From: Deltaproteobacteria bacterium
Lineage (GTDB): Bacteria > Desulfobacterota > DSM-4660 > Desulfatiglandales > Desulfatiglandaceae
NCBI GenBank assembly: GCA_019307815.1
Contig: JAFDIV010000004.1
Span: 2,501 to 66,500, forward strand
Length of the DNA stretch: 64,000 nucleotides
Direction of reading: 5' to 3'
Part shown: one piece after another, positions 16,333-24,496 of the stretch
Numbering within the stretch: position 1 is the first letter of the stretch
Layout of the letters: each line of letters starts with the position of its first letter
Notes under the pieces: generated by a model
Seen by the model: only the letters and a program-made list of their open reading frames with translations
Databases searched by the model: none
What the model was told of the DNA's origin: nothing
Position numbers and translations under genes: made by a program

Positions 16333-17418
16333 CTACTTTCCGAAGGGACAGATGGGGTAGTGGCATGTGTCACAATTCAAGCAAAGGCCGCCATGGGCCA
16401 TTTCAGCCAAGTCTCTCCTTGTTATTCTTTCCCCAGCCAACACCCTGGGAAGCATCAAATCAAATACCGTAGCCCTATAATAGAGCACACAGGCAGGCAG
16501 CCCCATAATGGGTACATCCTTTATTCTCGCATACAGAAACATGGCACCAGGAAGTACAGGACTTCCATAGACCAGATCCTCCGCGCCTGCATCCTTTATT
16601 GCCATGCGACTCACGTCATCAGGATCTACACTCATGCCTCCTGCCACGAGAACAAGCTGTATGCCCTTGGCTATAAAGCGCCTGATGTTTCTTTCAATGA
16701 TACTCCTGTCATCAGGACAAAAGGCAATCTCGTCCACTGGGCAGTCAAAAAATGCCAATTTCTTTCGCAGGATAGGGGCGAACTTATCATCTACGCGTCC
16801 ATAATAGACCTCATTTCCTGTAATGACAACCCCTGTCCTCAGTGCACCAAATGGTTTAACCGAGAAGATCCCCCCCGCTTCCCTGGCAACAGCCAGGGCC
16901 TGATGCAGGAATTCACCTCGAATCACCAGTGGAATCGCCCTTGTTCCAGCAACAGTTTCGCCTCTTTCTACCACAGTGTTATTGTGTCGACCAGCGCAGG
17001 TTACATCCGGAACCATATTGAAGCGGGTAAGGGCCTCAACATTTACCTTCAAAAGGCCCCTTGAGTCGGCCTTGAGTGCGATTTTGCCCTCTGCTGGTTT
17101 GCCGTCGTGCACAACATTGGCTCCACATAGGGCATCGGCCAGCATCTGTGCTGCGTCGTCCTCATGGTATTCCCCTTCCCCGATATGGAGGACAAAAAGA
17201 TTTTCCTTTCCTAGGCGCCTCAAGTGCTCCAGATCCTCTTCCTTTACCACGTGGCCTTTCTTAAATGCAGGCCCCTTGAACTGACCAGGACGAATCTCGG
17301 TAATATCATGGGCCAAGACCTTGCCTACTGCCTGCTCCAGCGGTATGACCTCTGCCATAGAGGCGAATTTGCTTTGCAAAGATGGTTCATTTCTCATCTC
17401 AAAAAAATTCCTTTCCAT
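16333..17418 (-). CDS. Molybdopterin-binding protein (MoeA/MoCF domain) with Cys-rich tail
   Basis: 361 aa. The central/C-terminal part is a MoCF_biosynth (MogA/MoeA) fold (about 195-330): TGVVITGNEVYYGR and LVLVAGGMSVDPDDVSRMAI with the GGxS and DPDD elements. The N-terminal part (about 25-180, PLEQAVGKVLAHDITEIRPG) resembles MoeA domain I. The C-terminus ends in a Cys cluster, LCLNCDTCHYPICPFGK, a possible metal or Fe-S site. It probably handles a molybdopterin intermediate or inserts Mo into an enzyme such as a formate dehydrogenase or a Mo hydroxylase; such enzymes are often selenium-dependent, which fits the neighbourhood. AAGG precedes the ATG. Confidence 0.85.
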   Translation of the reverse strand: MERNFFEMRNEPSLQSKFASMAEVIPLEQAVGKVLAHDITEIRPGQFKGPAFKKGHVVKEEDLEHLRRLGKENLFVLHIGEGEYHEDDAAQMLADALCGANVVHDGKPAEGKIALKADSRGLLKVNVEALTRFNMVPDVTCAGRHNNTVVERGETVAGTRAIPLVIRGEFLHQALAVAREAGGIFSVKPFGALRTGVVITGNEVYYGRVDDKFAPILRKKLAFFDCPVDEIAFCPDDRSIIERNIRRFIAKGIQLVLVAGGMSVDPDDVSRMAIKDAGAEDLVYGSPVLPGAMFLYARIKDVPIMGLPACVLYYRATVFDLMLPRVLAGERITRRDLAEMAHGGLCLNCDTCHYPICPFGK

Positions 17419-17522
17419 AATATTGGGCCTTTTTCCAAAAGGGAGGCAATCTCACTCAAGGAGTATATTGTTGACCTAAAACGGATTACCCTAACATGTG
17501 CACCTTGCCAACCAGAAGATAC

Positions 17523-17539
17523 TATTCCAATATGGAATA
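17523..17539. promoter_or_regulatory. 17-bp palindrome upstream of the molybdopterin-binding protein gene
   Basis: TATTCCA-ATA-TGGAATA is a perfect inverted repeat 105 bp upstream of the start at 17418 and 28 bp from the terminator of the TPR gene. It is a possible operator; no regulator can be assigned. Confidence 0.4.
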
Positions 17540-17567
17540 ATACATATCAAAATTATCTCGGCGTGTC

Positions 17568-17601
17568 AAAAAAAGCCGCACATCTCATAATATGCGGCTT
17601 T
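17568..17601 (-). terminator. Rho-independent terminator of the TPR gene
   Basis: On the minus strand a 9-bp perfect stem AAAGCCGCA/TGCGGCTTT (17572-17580 and 17593-17601, 12-nt loop) is followed by a run of seven T. It lies 27 nt after the stop of the TPR gene. Confidence 0.9.
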
Positions 17602-17627
17602 CCCAGTACTTTGTATTAGGCTAGATG

Positions 17628-19055
17628 CTAGGAAATATCCAATTGTGCCATGTATTCCAGACCTCTTGTCTCTCCCAGTTCAGCGGCTTTTTCCCAGTCC
17701 TGGCGTGCCTTGTCCCTCTCTCCATTTTTCCAATAGAGGAACCCTCGAATCACGTATGCCTTTGGATCATCAAGGCCAAGATTCAGTGCCTCATTATAAT
17801 CACTCAGGGCATCTGAAATCCTCCCCTCTTTGGCAAAGGCAAGACCCCTATTATGATAAAATGACCCTACTGTTGGCCTACATTCAATGGCCTTGGAATA
17901 GCTTTCAATTGCCTCTTCATAATGCCTCATCCTCAACAAACAGTTTCCCATGTTATAATACAACCACGGATCATCCTTGAGTGTTTCGGCTGCCTTTTCG
18001 TAGTCTCTAAGGGCCTCCTCGAAGCGCATAAGTTTACCAAAAGCTGTCCCCCGGAGGAAGTATGCGGCATGGTCGTGAGGGCGAAGGGAGATAAGACGAT
18101 TGAAATCATTGAGAGCTGCTTCATAATCGGAGAGGTACTTAAGATAGGTTATGCCTCTATTCCGGTAGGCCTCTGAGTACTGGGGATCCAGTTCAATGGC
18201 TTGGGCATAGTCCTTCAACGCATCATCAAAAGCCCCCATTTTCACACGACAACTTCCACGATTATGGTAGGCCACTGGGTTGAATGGATCCAATTCAAGG
18301 GCCTCAGAAAAATCCGCACCTGCTGCCCCGTATTGGTCTGTATGAAAATAGGCTGCGCCCCTATCCAAAAGGCAACGTAGCCTCTCCTTGTCCCTCTGTA
18401 TTAGGGATGTATAGATATGAATTGCCCCTTCATAGTCCTGATTTGCAAATAGATCTCTGGCCTCTCTGAGTAGGGTCTCAATCTCATCCGTTTCCTCTAA
18501 GGCCTTATCAGGTTCCTTTTTGAAGAGGTCTACCTTTACCCTAGCCAGTTGTACTTCCTTTTCAAGCCTTTCAACCTCTCTTAACGCCTCATCAGCCCTT
18601 GTTCTTGCCCGGCGCAACTCCTCAATCTTGTTCTCTATTTCCTGGAGCAGATTCACCACCTCAGAGATCTGTTCGGGATCGGCCAAGAGCCTCGCCTTCA
18701 AGTAATAGGTGGTACCTTCAAGTTTTTCTTCGATGATTTCTTTCTGGACAAGTTCCTCCGCAACACTCCTGATATCTGAATCGTGGATCAATCGTCCTTT
18801 CAGCATCTGATCTGTACGCAAAAACTCGCAAAGCTCTTCAACCACCAATGCATCCACGTTTGTGAGAGCTGCTGAACGATATTCTTCAATGGCGCCATAC
18901 TGTATGGTTCCAGATCGGTGTTCTTTTTGAAAGGTAAAGGTGCCAGCCAGCGAGGCACTGCCTGTCATCAGGTAAAGGGCCACATTGGCGAGAATGCGGT
19001 GATACCCCTCCCCTGAGTTTGAGGCTGCTGTCACATCAGTGGTCGACTCTGGCAT
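17628..19055 (-). CDS. Tetratricopeptide-repeat protein
   Basis: 475 aa from the ATG at 19055 (AGGAG 10 nt upstream); a TTG at 19076 is an alternative without a ribosome site. The N-terminal 90 residues are unrecognised, followed by a helix-rich linker with a strong coiled coil (about 130-185, ENKIEELRRARTRADEALREVERLEKEV). From about residue 205 there are around seven TPR units, each with the A-x3-Y/AYHNRG pattern (AYFHTDQYGAAGADFSEALELDP, AYRNRGITYLKYLSDYEAALNDF). No signal peptide. TPRs mediate protein contacts; the partner is unknown. It is followed by its own terminator. Confidence 0.88.
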   Translation of the reverse strand: MPESTTDVTAASNSGEGYHRILANVALYLMTGSASLAGTFTFQKEHRSGTIQYGAIEEYRSAALTNVDALVVEELCEFLRTDQMLKGRLIHDSDIRSVAEELVQKEIIEEKLEGTTYYLKARLLADPEQISEVVNLLQEIENKIEELRRARTRADEALREVERLEKEVQLARVKVDLFKKEPDKALEETDEIETLLREARDLFANQDYEGAIHIYTSLIQRDKERLRCLLDRGAAYFHTDQYGAAGADFSEALELDPFNPVAYHNRGSCRVKMGAFDDALKDYAQAIELDPQYSEAYRNRGITYLKYLSDYEAALNDFNRLISLRPHDHAAYFLRGTAFGKLMRFEEALRDYEKAAETLKDDPWLYYNMGNCLLRMRHYEEAIESYSKAIECRPTVGSFYHNRGLAFAKEGRISDALSDYNEALNLGLDDPKAYVIRGFLYWKNGERDKARQDWEKAAELGETRGLEYMAQLDIS

Positions 19056-19151
19056 TTGATCCCAACTCCTAAACAAACCACCGTTGACATATCATCAGGT
19101 TTGGCGCTTTCGCATACAGGAGCCACAAAAAATTCACGAGGCTTGAACATG

Positions 19152-19379
19152 TCATTGATCCTTGCTTTTTCTTTTGTCACCTTGGACATTACTGTCTGCT
19201 GCGACTTTGCTAGGGCGGCCCTGCGTCTCGACCTTGAATTCGATTCCGTATTTTTCCAATAAGTCCAGCATAGCCTCCTCGAGCACGTCATTAATTGGGC
19301 GCTCCAAATCAATGGCCAGCTTCTTAAACTCTTTGAGCAATTCGTTCTTTACTTGTGTGGAAAACATCTTTTTCTTCAT
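19152..19379 (-). CDS. Ribbon-helix-helix-like small DNA-binding protein
   Basis: 75 aa. KMFSTQVKNELLKEFKKLAIDLERPINDVLEEAMLDLLEKYG fits a ribbon-helix-helix: a short beta strand (FSTQV) and two helices separated by the RPIN turn. The C-terminal 25 residues are polar and charged. It is upstream of the TPR gene on the same strand (96 bp) and may regulate it or itself. The ATG has no obvious ribosome site, which lowers confidence. Confidence 0.7.
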   Translation of the reverse strand: MKKKMFSTQVKNELLKEFKKLAIDLERPINDVLEEAMLDLLEKYGIEFKVETQGRPSKVAADSNVQGDKRKSKDQ

Positions 19380-19850
19380 GGCTTGTTTTCATACTATATT
19401 AATAACAAGATGTCAAGATATTTTTTTTTATTATTTTATAATTTTTTGTATTATAAATTATCATTATATATAGAATATCGAAAATATCATTTTCTTTAAA
19501 TATTAGTATGCTCTCCCGAAACTACGACACCCGAGTTCACAGCATTTATTTATTTGAAACTCTCATATTAGCCACATCATCTTTTAAGAGGACCATTAAA
19601 CACAAGCTGAGGAACCAATCTGCAAATTACTACTTGGCCACTCTGTGGGTAGGAGCAGTGTTACTATAAGGGAAGGATTTAGCTGTAGAGTCTTGAATCG
19701 AGGGCATGGATTTATAGGATATGTCTATACCAACTTTGGTTTTTATCGTTTTTTCCTGTTTGACATATCTAATTTATCTTGAAATTATATTTAGGTGCAC
19801 GAGTTTGAGGCATAGAAGATTTTAATGTATATACGGGTTCTATTACGTAA
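19380..19850. other. AT-rich gap, no gene seen
   Basis: 470 bp, very AT-rich at 19405-19500. I see no open frame worth calling. A candidate plus-strand promoter for ybaK is TTGACA (19760-19765) with AATTAT (19783-19788) after 17 nt, 62 bp before the start codon. Confidence 0.5.
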
Positions 19851-20318
19851 ATGTCCACCCGGGCCATAGGTTTTCTCAAATCCAAAGGCATTCCTTTCAA
19901 GCCCGTAACATATGACCACCAAAAGAAGGGTGCCGAGTTTGCGGCCAAGGCAATAGGGTTCCCCCTTGAAAAGACAATAAAAACCTTGGTGGTCGATGTG
20001 GGCCCAAAAGGCTATGTATTCGTGTTGATGCCTGGCAATAAGCAGTTGGACCTAAAGAGGCTGTCAAAGGCTTTGGGCGTGAAAAGGGCACAAATGGCCG
20101 ATTCCCACACAGCAGAAAAGCTCACAGGCTACCTCACCGGCGGTATAAGTCCATTTGGCTCCAAAAGGAGGTTGCCAGTCATCATGGAAAAATCAGTTCT
20201 TGACTACGATACGGTAGCCATAAATGGTGGCCAGAGGGGAACCTTGCTTATAATGGACCCTGTTGACATAAAGAAGGTGTCAGAATGCAAGGTATTGGAG
20301 GTGGCAAAGGGAATATAA
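19851..20318 (+). CDS. ybaK: YbaK/EbsC family aminoacyl-tRNA deacylase
   Basis: 155 aa, full-length YbaK fold. Conserved features are YDHQKKGAEFAAKAIG, the Lys in KTLVVDV and the C-terminal GGISPFGSKRRLPVIMEKSVLDYDTVAINGGQRG segment. YbaK hydrolyses Cys-tRNA(Pro) made by mischarging ProRS. No good ribosome site is visible. It lies 118 bp before yedF on the same strand; a quality-control role for Cys- or Sec-related charging in this context is speculation. Confidence 0.93.
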   Translation: MSTRAIGFLKSKGIPFKPVTYDHQKKGAEFAAKAIGFPLEKTIKTLVVDVGPKGYVFVLMPGNKQLDLKRLSKALGVKRAQMADSHTAEKLTGYLTGGISPFGSKRRLPVIMEKSVLDYDTVAINGGQRGTLLIMDPVDIKKVSECKVLEVAKGI

Positions 20319-20436
20319 TATTCGCCTTAGACCAATCCAAGCAGTTTAATCGCAGCAGAGGAATTGCCCTCCTGTAGGTTTGATCATAGAGGAAAATCTG
20401 CTCTTGTAAAAAGCAAACACCAAGGGAGGAATTTTA

Positions 20437-21042
20437 ATGCCAATAGAGCTTGATTGTCGAGGGCTGGCTTGCCCTGGTCCGGTACTTCAGACAAAAGAGG
20501 CTCTAGAAAGAGAACATCCCAATACCATTAAGGTAACTGTTGACAACGAGGCCTCAAAACAGAATGTAACCCGTTTCTTGGAGTCTCAAAACTTTGAGGT
20601 AACCGTCGAGAGAGAAGGCTCGCTTTATCATGTCATTGGCAAGAATAAATCAGGGGAAACGACCCCTCTTAAGGGATCGGCTGCACTAGAGGCTGGGCCC
20701 GAAAGAAAAAAGATCATGGTCATGGTGGCCACTGACCGGATGGGTTACGGCGACGACGAACTAGGTCACAAATTGCTTATGAATTTTCTGAAAACATTAA
20801 AGGAAATGGGAGAGGACCTATGGCGCCTTGTTCTTGTCAATAATGGAGTGAAATTATCCATTGACGGCTCTGAGGCCTTGCCCACATTAAAGGAACTGGC
20901 CCAGACGGGCGTTCACATATTGGTCTGTGGAACCTGTCTCACCCATTTTGATCTTTTGGAAAAAAAAGAGATAGGTGAAACCACCAATATGCTGGATATT
21001 GTCACTTCCATGCAGGTAGCTGATAAAGTTATAAATATATAG
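20437..21042 (+). CDS. yedF: YedF selenium metabolism protein (TusA-DsrE fusion)
   Basis: 201 aa. The N-terminal TusA domain (1-70) has LDCRGLACPGPV with catalytic Cys12. The C-terminal DsrE/DsrF-like domain (about 88-200) begins KKIMVMVATDRMGYGDDELG and carries GVHILVCGTCLTHFDLLEKK with the CGTC pair (about 167-170). This two-domain architecture is the family tied to selenium metabolism and often found next to selD, as here. It probably carries or reduces selenium for selenophosphate synthesis. GGAGG lies 7 nt before the ATG; the DUF1858-like gene and selD follow on the same strand. Confidence 0.95.
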   Translation: MPIELDCRGLACPGPVLQTKEALEREHPNTIKVTVDNEASKQNVTRFLESQNFEVTVEREGSLYHVIGKNKSGETTPLKGSAALEAGPERKKIMVMVATDRMGYGDDELGHKLLMNFLKTLKEMGEDLWRLVLVNNGVKLSIDGSEALPTLKELAQTGVHILVCGTCLTHFDLLEKKEIGETTNMLDIVTSMQVADKVINI

Positions 21043-21061
21043 GTGTATAAGGTATTTGTTC

Positions 21062-21295
21062 ATGTCTTCCAGGAGTCCCATTGATCCTGAAATGACCATA
21101 CTGGACGTGGTCTCGCGGCATCGCAAGACAGAGGCAGTATTCAAAAAATACGATGAGCAGGCTGGTGTGTGCCTTTGCTGCGAGGCATTATTTGAACCCC
21201 TATATAGGGTAGCCGACAGATACGGCCTAGATCTCCAGAAACTCCTTAATGACCTTGGGGAGGTTGCCACTAATTCCCCTAAGCCGCTCTCATAG
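21062..21295 (+). CDS. DUF1858-like small protein with Cys motif
   Basis: 77 aa from the ATG at 21062 (AAGG 9 nt upstream); a TTG at 21056 is less likely. It reads PEMTILDVVSRHRKTEAVFKKYDEQAG then VCLCCEALFEPL, the pattern of DUF1858-type helical domains, with a CLCC cluster that could bind a metal or carry a persulfide/selenide. It sits 19 bp after yedF and 45 bp before selD, so it probably works in the same selenium pathway. Confidence 0.8.
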   Translation: MSSRSPIDPEMTILDVVSRHRKTEAVFKKYDEQAGVCLCCEALFEPLYRVADRYGLDLQKLLNDLGEVATNSPKPLS

Positions 21296-21340
21296 GAAGA
21301 CGCAGGTTCATTATTAAACCCTGATTGCGGGTATTCAACA

Positions 21341-22390
21341 ATGTCAGATGAAAAGCAATTGCGTTTGACAGAAACAGTGGAAGGCTCAGGATGAGCCTCT
21401 AAGCTGCCTCCAGGGGACCTGGAAAGGGCACTTTGTGGGATAAAATTCCCAACAGACGAAAACCTGATCGTGGGTCTAGATCGGCCTGATGATGCTGGGG
21501 TCTATAAGGTTTCAGAAGACCTTGCCCTTATTCAGACTGTTGACTTTTTTACCCCGATTGTGGACGACCCGTACTGGTTCGGTCAAGTCGCTGCGGCTAA
21601 TGCCTTGAGTGACATTTATGCCATGGGAGGCACACCCAAAACTGCCATGAATTTGGTGGGCTTCCCTGTAAAAAAAATGGATATCTCTATTCTTAGGCAA
21701 ATTATCCAGGGCGGTTTGGACAAGCTGACAGAGGCCGGCGTGGTCTTGGTGGGAGGCCACAGTGTGGAGGATAACGAGTTAAAGTATGGCCTTTCGGTTA
21801 CTGGGTTTATACATCCTAATAATGTCCTTACCAAAAAAGAAATAAGACTGGCTGATCGATTAATTCTCACCAAGCCGATTGGGACAGGTGTTATTAATAC
21901 GGCAATCAAAGGCGGACTCGCCTCGAAAGAGACCATTGACACAGTGACAGAGCTGATGGCCACCCTAAACCGGGAAGCAGCCACCCTGATGCAGGAATAT
22001 GAAGTACATGCCTGTACGGATATTACAGGATTCGGCCTTCTAGGTCATATAGCGGAAATGGTGATTGGTTCTGGAATAGGCGTGGAGTTGATAGCCAAGG
22101 CTATTCCCATATTGCCGGATAGCCTTGATTTTGCTGCCATGGGCCTCTTTCCAGCCGGGGCCTATCGAAACAAGGAATTCCGCGAATGTATGGTGGAATT
22201 CTCTTCCGCAATTGACCCCCTTGTTAGAGACCTCCTGTTCGATCCCCAGACCTCTGGAGGTCTCCTTATCTGCGTGGAATCCACTCAGGCCGAGGCCCTG
22301 CTCAAGGATCTCCATGCGGCTGGAATGGGAGATGCTTCCATCATTGGAAAGGTGGTTGGGAAGCCACGAGAAAAAATCCTCGTCCTCTAA
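21341..22390 (+). CDS. selD: Selenide, water dikinase SelD, itself a selenoprotein (Sec18)
   Basis: 349 aa when TGA at 21392-21394 is read as selenocysteine. The N-terminus reads LTETVEGSGU then ASKLPPGDLERALCG; SelD enzymes have Cys or Sec at this catalytic position, so the true start is the ATG at 21341 and not a codon after the TGA. The following body has DAGVYKVSEDLALIQTVDFFTP, GGHSVEDNELKYGLSVTG, and LTKPIGTGVINTAIK, the AIRS-type ATP-binding core. SelD makes selenophosphate from selenide and ATP for Sec-tRNA. A hairpin at 21405-21430 is a fitting SECIS. Last gene of the yedF-DUF1858-selD set; convergent 4-bp overlap with the next gene. Confidence 0.95.
21405..21430 (+). promoter_or_regulatory. 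SECIS-like hairpin of selD
   Basis: Starting 10 nt after the TGA: lower stem UGCC/GGCA, then a 6-bp perfect stem UCCAGG/CCUGGA capped by GGA, with a 3-nt bulge on the 3' side. Guanines in the apical loop 21-22 nt after the UGA fit bacterial SECIS elements. Confidence 0.65.
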
Positions 22391-22917
22391 CCACCCATTT
22401 TCGGTCCTAAAATTTGCCCTAGTTTCTCCTTAAAAAGGCTTCGTTGCGCCTCCAGGAAATCCTCCCAACCCGGGGCAGCCCTGTAATTGGGTATTACCGC
22501 ATTCCCCCTTATCCCTTTTCTTCTTAATTCCTTCTCCAACTGCTCCTTTCTCTTTTCTGCCTCTTGCTGTATCTTTGCCTTGAACTCTTCGATCAATTGG
22601 CGGCAGGGGCCGCAATCAATGCCGATAACCCCCTCAAGGAGCAGCAGTAGCTCCTTATTATCTTTCTCAAAATCCAAGCGGCCATGACACTCTCTCACCA
22701 GTGCCCCCTTAGCCCATGAAATAGTCTCTTCTCGCATGGCTCGAAACTCTTTTTGTAACTCCTTCAAGCCTAACAGGCCGTCCAAGTACTTTTGCAACAT
22801 ACCACGGGCCCGGTCCTGCACCTCCTTCTTCTGCAACTGGACCTTCTCTTCCTCTGTAACATCAAAACGCTTTGCCTTTTCCATAATAATATCTAGCGTG
22901 CTTCTTATCTCGGCCAT
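22387..22917 (-). CDS. Conserved hypothetical protein, charged helical
   Basis: 176 aa, no signal peptide or membrane segment. It begins MAEIRSTLDIIMEKAKRFDVTEEEK, a start I associate with a protein family of Desulfobacterota of unknown function. Mostly helical; two Cys in GIDCGPCRQL (about 100-109) form a CxxC. Possible coiled coil at about 108-140. The ATG has GGAGC upstream. Its last 4 bases overlap selD on the other strand. Function cannot be assigned. Confidence 0.75.
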   Translation of the reverse strand: MAEIRSTLDIIMEKAKRFDVTEEEKVQLQKKEVQDRARGMLQKYLDGLLGLKELQKEFRAMREETISWAKGALVRECHGRLDFEKDNKELLLLLEGVIGIDCGPCRQLIEEFKAKIQQEAEKRKEQLEKELRRKGIRGNAVIPNYRAAPGWEDFLEAQRSLFKEKLGQILGPKMGG

Positions 22918-23088
22918 CTTGATGCTCCTCCACTTTCAAATGAACCTTCTTGAACTCACGCCAGCCGGCAGTTACCTTTCCTTCCCCTTCATCCAATCCA
23001 CTTCCTCATTCCGGGGCTTGTAAAAGGCATTAAAGGCATTATACTAATTAATAGATTTCCGTAAATCAAAGATTTCTGGACAGGCGCT

Positions 23089-23466
23089 ATGGAACCAATC
23101 CTTATAGAAATTTTAGCCCCTACGCTTTCCGGGATAGATATGAGCTGTCGCGGCTGCGGTATGGTAATGGATTATGTTGGGCTCAGATCCAAGTATCGTA
23201 ATGTCTGTATAAATGAATACCCTACTGAATGGAAAGAGGCGGTTAGATATCTCTCTGAATGGATCAAAAGGCTCCTCTCTCTCTATCCCTACCATATCCA
23301 AGTACGCCTGATTGATGCTCAATCTCCTCTGGGGCTTTGGAAACAGATCCGCCATAGGCTTTTTCGTTTTCCCGCCTTCATAATAAACCACAGAGAGACA
23401 TACATCGGGTGGGATACGGATCAGTTAGAAGAGCTTATTGATAGTTGCTTAAAGCAAGCATTGTAG
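23089..23466 (+). CDS. Possible thioredoxin-like protein with CxxC, unknown
   Basis: 125 aa. CRGC at about residues 20-23 (MSCRGCGMVMDYVGL) and a later FPAFIINHRETYIGWDTDQLEELIDSCL, which resembles the cis-Pro strand and last helix of a thioredoxin/glutaredoxin fold. The loop between is longer than in thioredoxin. It faces the ArsA genes convergently. A redox or metal-handling role is inferred only from the fold-like pattern. Confidence 0.6.
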   Translation: MEPILIEILAPTLSGIDMSCRGCGMVMDYVGLRSKYRNVCINEYPTEWKEAVRYLSEWIKRLLSLYPYHIQVRLIDAQSPLGLWKQIRHRLFRFPAFIINHRETYIGWDTDQLEELIDSCLKQAL

Positions 23467-23509
23467 GCCCCTTCATGCATTCCAGAGCCAAGCAGCGCTT
23501 AGAGGCAAC

Positions 23510-24496
23510 CTATTGAGTTGTAGAGAAAAGGGCTTGGGTAACCCTTTGAATCATATCTAGGCCTCTCACCTCTTTCTCAAAGAGAGGAATTTCTCCCAAC
23601 AAGTTCTTAAAGCTTTTTTTAACTTCTTCTCTGTATCTATCCTGCATTCTAACCCTGTTCAAACAGAATTCCGCTGTGGTCTCGTCTATATCACAGGTAT
23701 CAATAGCCTCGTTTACGATCACACCGCCTATGGGAATTCCGAAATCCTCGAACCAACCGATAAATCGCTTAATTACGGCAAGAGGTAAAGATTCGAGCAA
23801 GGTAACGAAAAAAAAGGCTGTTTTTTCCTCATCGGTCAATAGTTCTCTCATCCGATCAATTCTGTCACGGAATGTGGTTAGGTAATCCAGAAGCGGATCT
23901 TCTTCCTGTTCCACTTTCTTTTTCCTGAACGAGAGGCTTAAGCGCATTTCCTTGGCCTCCTCTCGGCTTTTCATCATTTTATCCACCCATAGCGTATATA
24001 CCTTGGACATACCCAAAAGCCGCCTCGCATTTGCCGTGGGGGCTGTATCAAATACATAAAAATCATAAGCATCTTCAAAGATAATATTGATCATATTCTC
24101 AAACATGGCAGATTCTTCAAAAGCGGGATTCATGGTAGCCGACTCCACGAACTCTTCCGCTTTGGTTGGGATATCCGCAAACTTAAGAAACCAACTGATT
24201 TTTTCCTTTATCTCCCTTTTGGATTTCTCAATGGTATCCTTTGTATCGATCTCCTCCACATATAGATTGTTGGTTCCGGGTATTAAGACTTCCTTCCCAA
24301 AAACATCCATCTGAAAAAGATTGGAAAGGCTGTGCACTGGGTTGGTTGATGCCAGCAGCGTCTTTTTCCCCTGCTCAGCAATCCAATTGGCAACAGCGGC
24401 CGCAACCACCGTCTTTCCAACACCTCCCTTCCCCCCAAAAAAGGTATAGCGTATCTGCGGATGTTCCTCGAAAAACTGAGCCATTTTGCTATTCAT
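23510..24496 (-). CDS. ArsA/Get3-family ATPase, second copy
   Basis: 328 aa. Deviant Walker A FFGGKGGVGKTVVAAA (about 19-34) with the signature Lys of the SIMIBI class, switch-like region ASTNPVHSLSNLFQM (usual DPAHSLSD) and FDTAPTANARRLL (about 148-160, Walker B/switch II). No arsenite-binding Cys triad is evident. The gene overlaps its paralogue by ATGA, so the two products are made together and may form a heterodimer. Get3-type function in membrane-protein delivery or metal handling is possible; arsenite export is unlikely since no ArsB is in the window. Confidence 0.88.
   Translation of the reverse strand: MNSKMAQFFEEHPQIRYTFFGGKGGVGKTVVAAAVANWIAEQGKKTLLASTNPVHSLSNLFQMDVFGKEVLIPGTNNLYVEEIDTKDTIEKSKREIKEKISWFLKFADIPTKAEEFVESATMNPAFEESAMFENMINIIFEDAYDFYVFDTAPTANARRLLGMSKVYTLWVDKMMKSREEAKEMRLSLSFRKKKVEQEEDPLLDYLTTFRDRIDRMRELLTDEEKTAFFFVTLLESLPLAVIKRFIGWFEDFGIPIGGVIVNEAIDTCDIDETTAEFCLNRVRMQDRYREEVKKSFKNLLGEIPLFEKEVRGLDMIQRVTQALFSTTQ

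Noticed and set aside
16360-17064. 234-codon plus-strand frame opposite the molybdopterin-binding gene
   Set aside because: Antisense shadow; the minus-strand product has clear domain motifs, this one none.
19031-19312. 93-codon minus-strand frame between the TPR and RHH genes
   Set aside because: First part is the RHH gene read out of frame; the second (from ATG 19189) has no ribosome site and no recognised family. Could be reconsidered if homologues exist.
20319-20436. Possible tRNA-like or small RNA before yedF
   Set aside because: Only a 4-bp GAGG/CCTC hairpin; no cloverleaf can be drawn.
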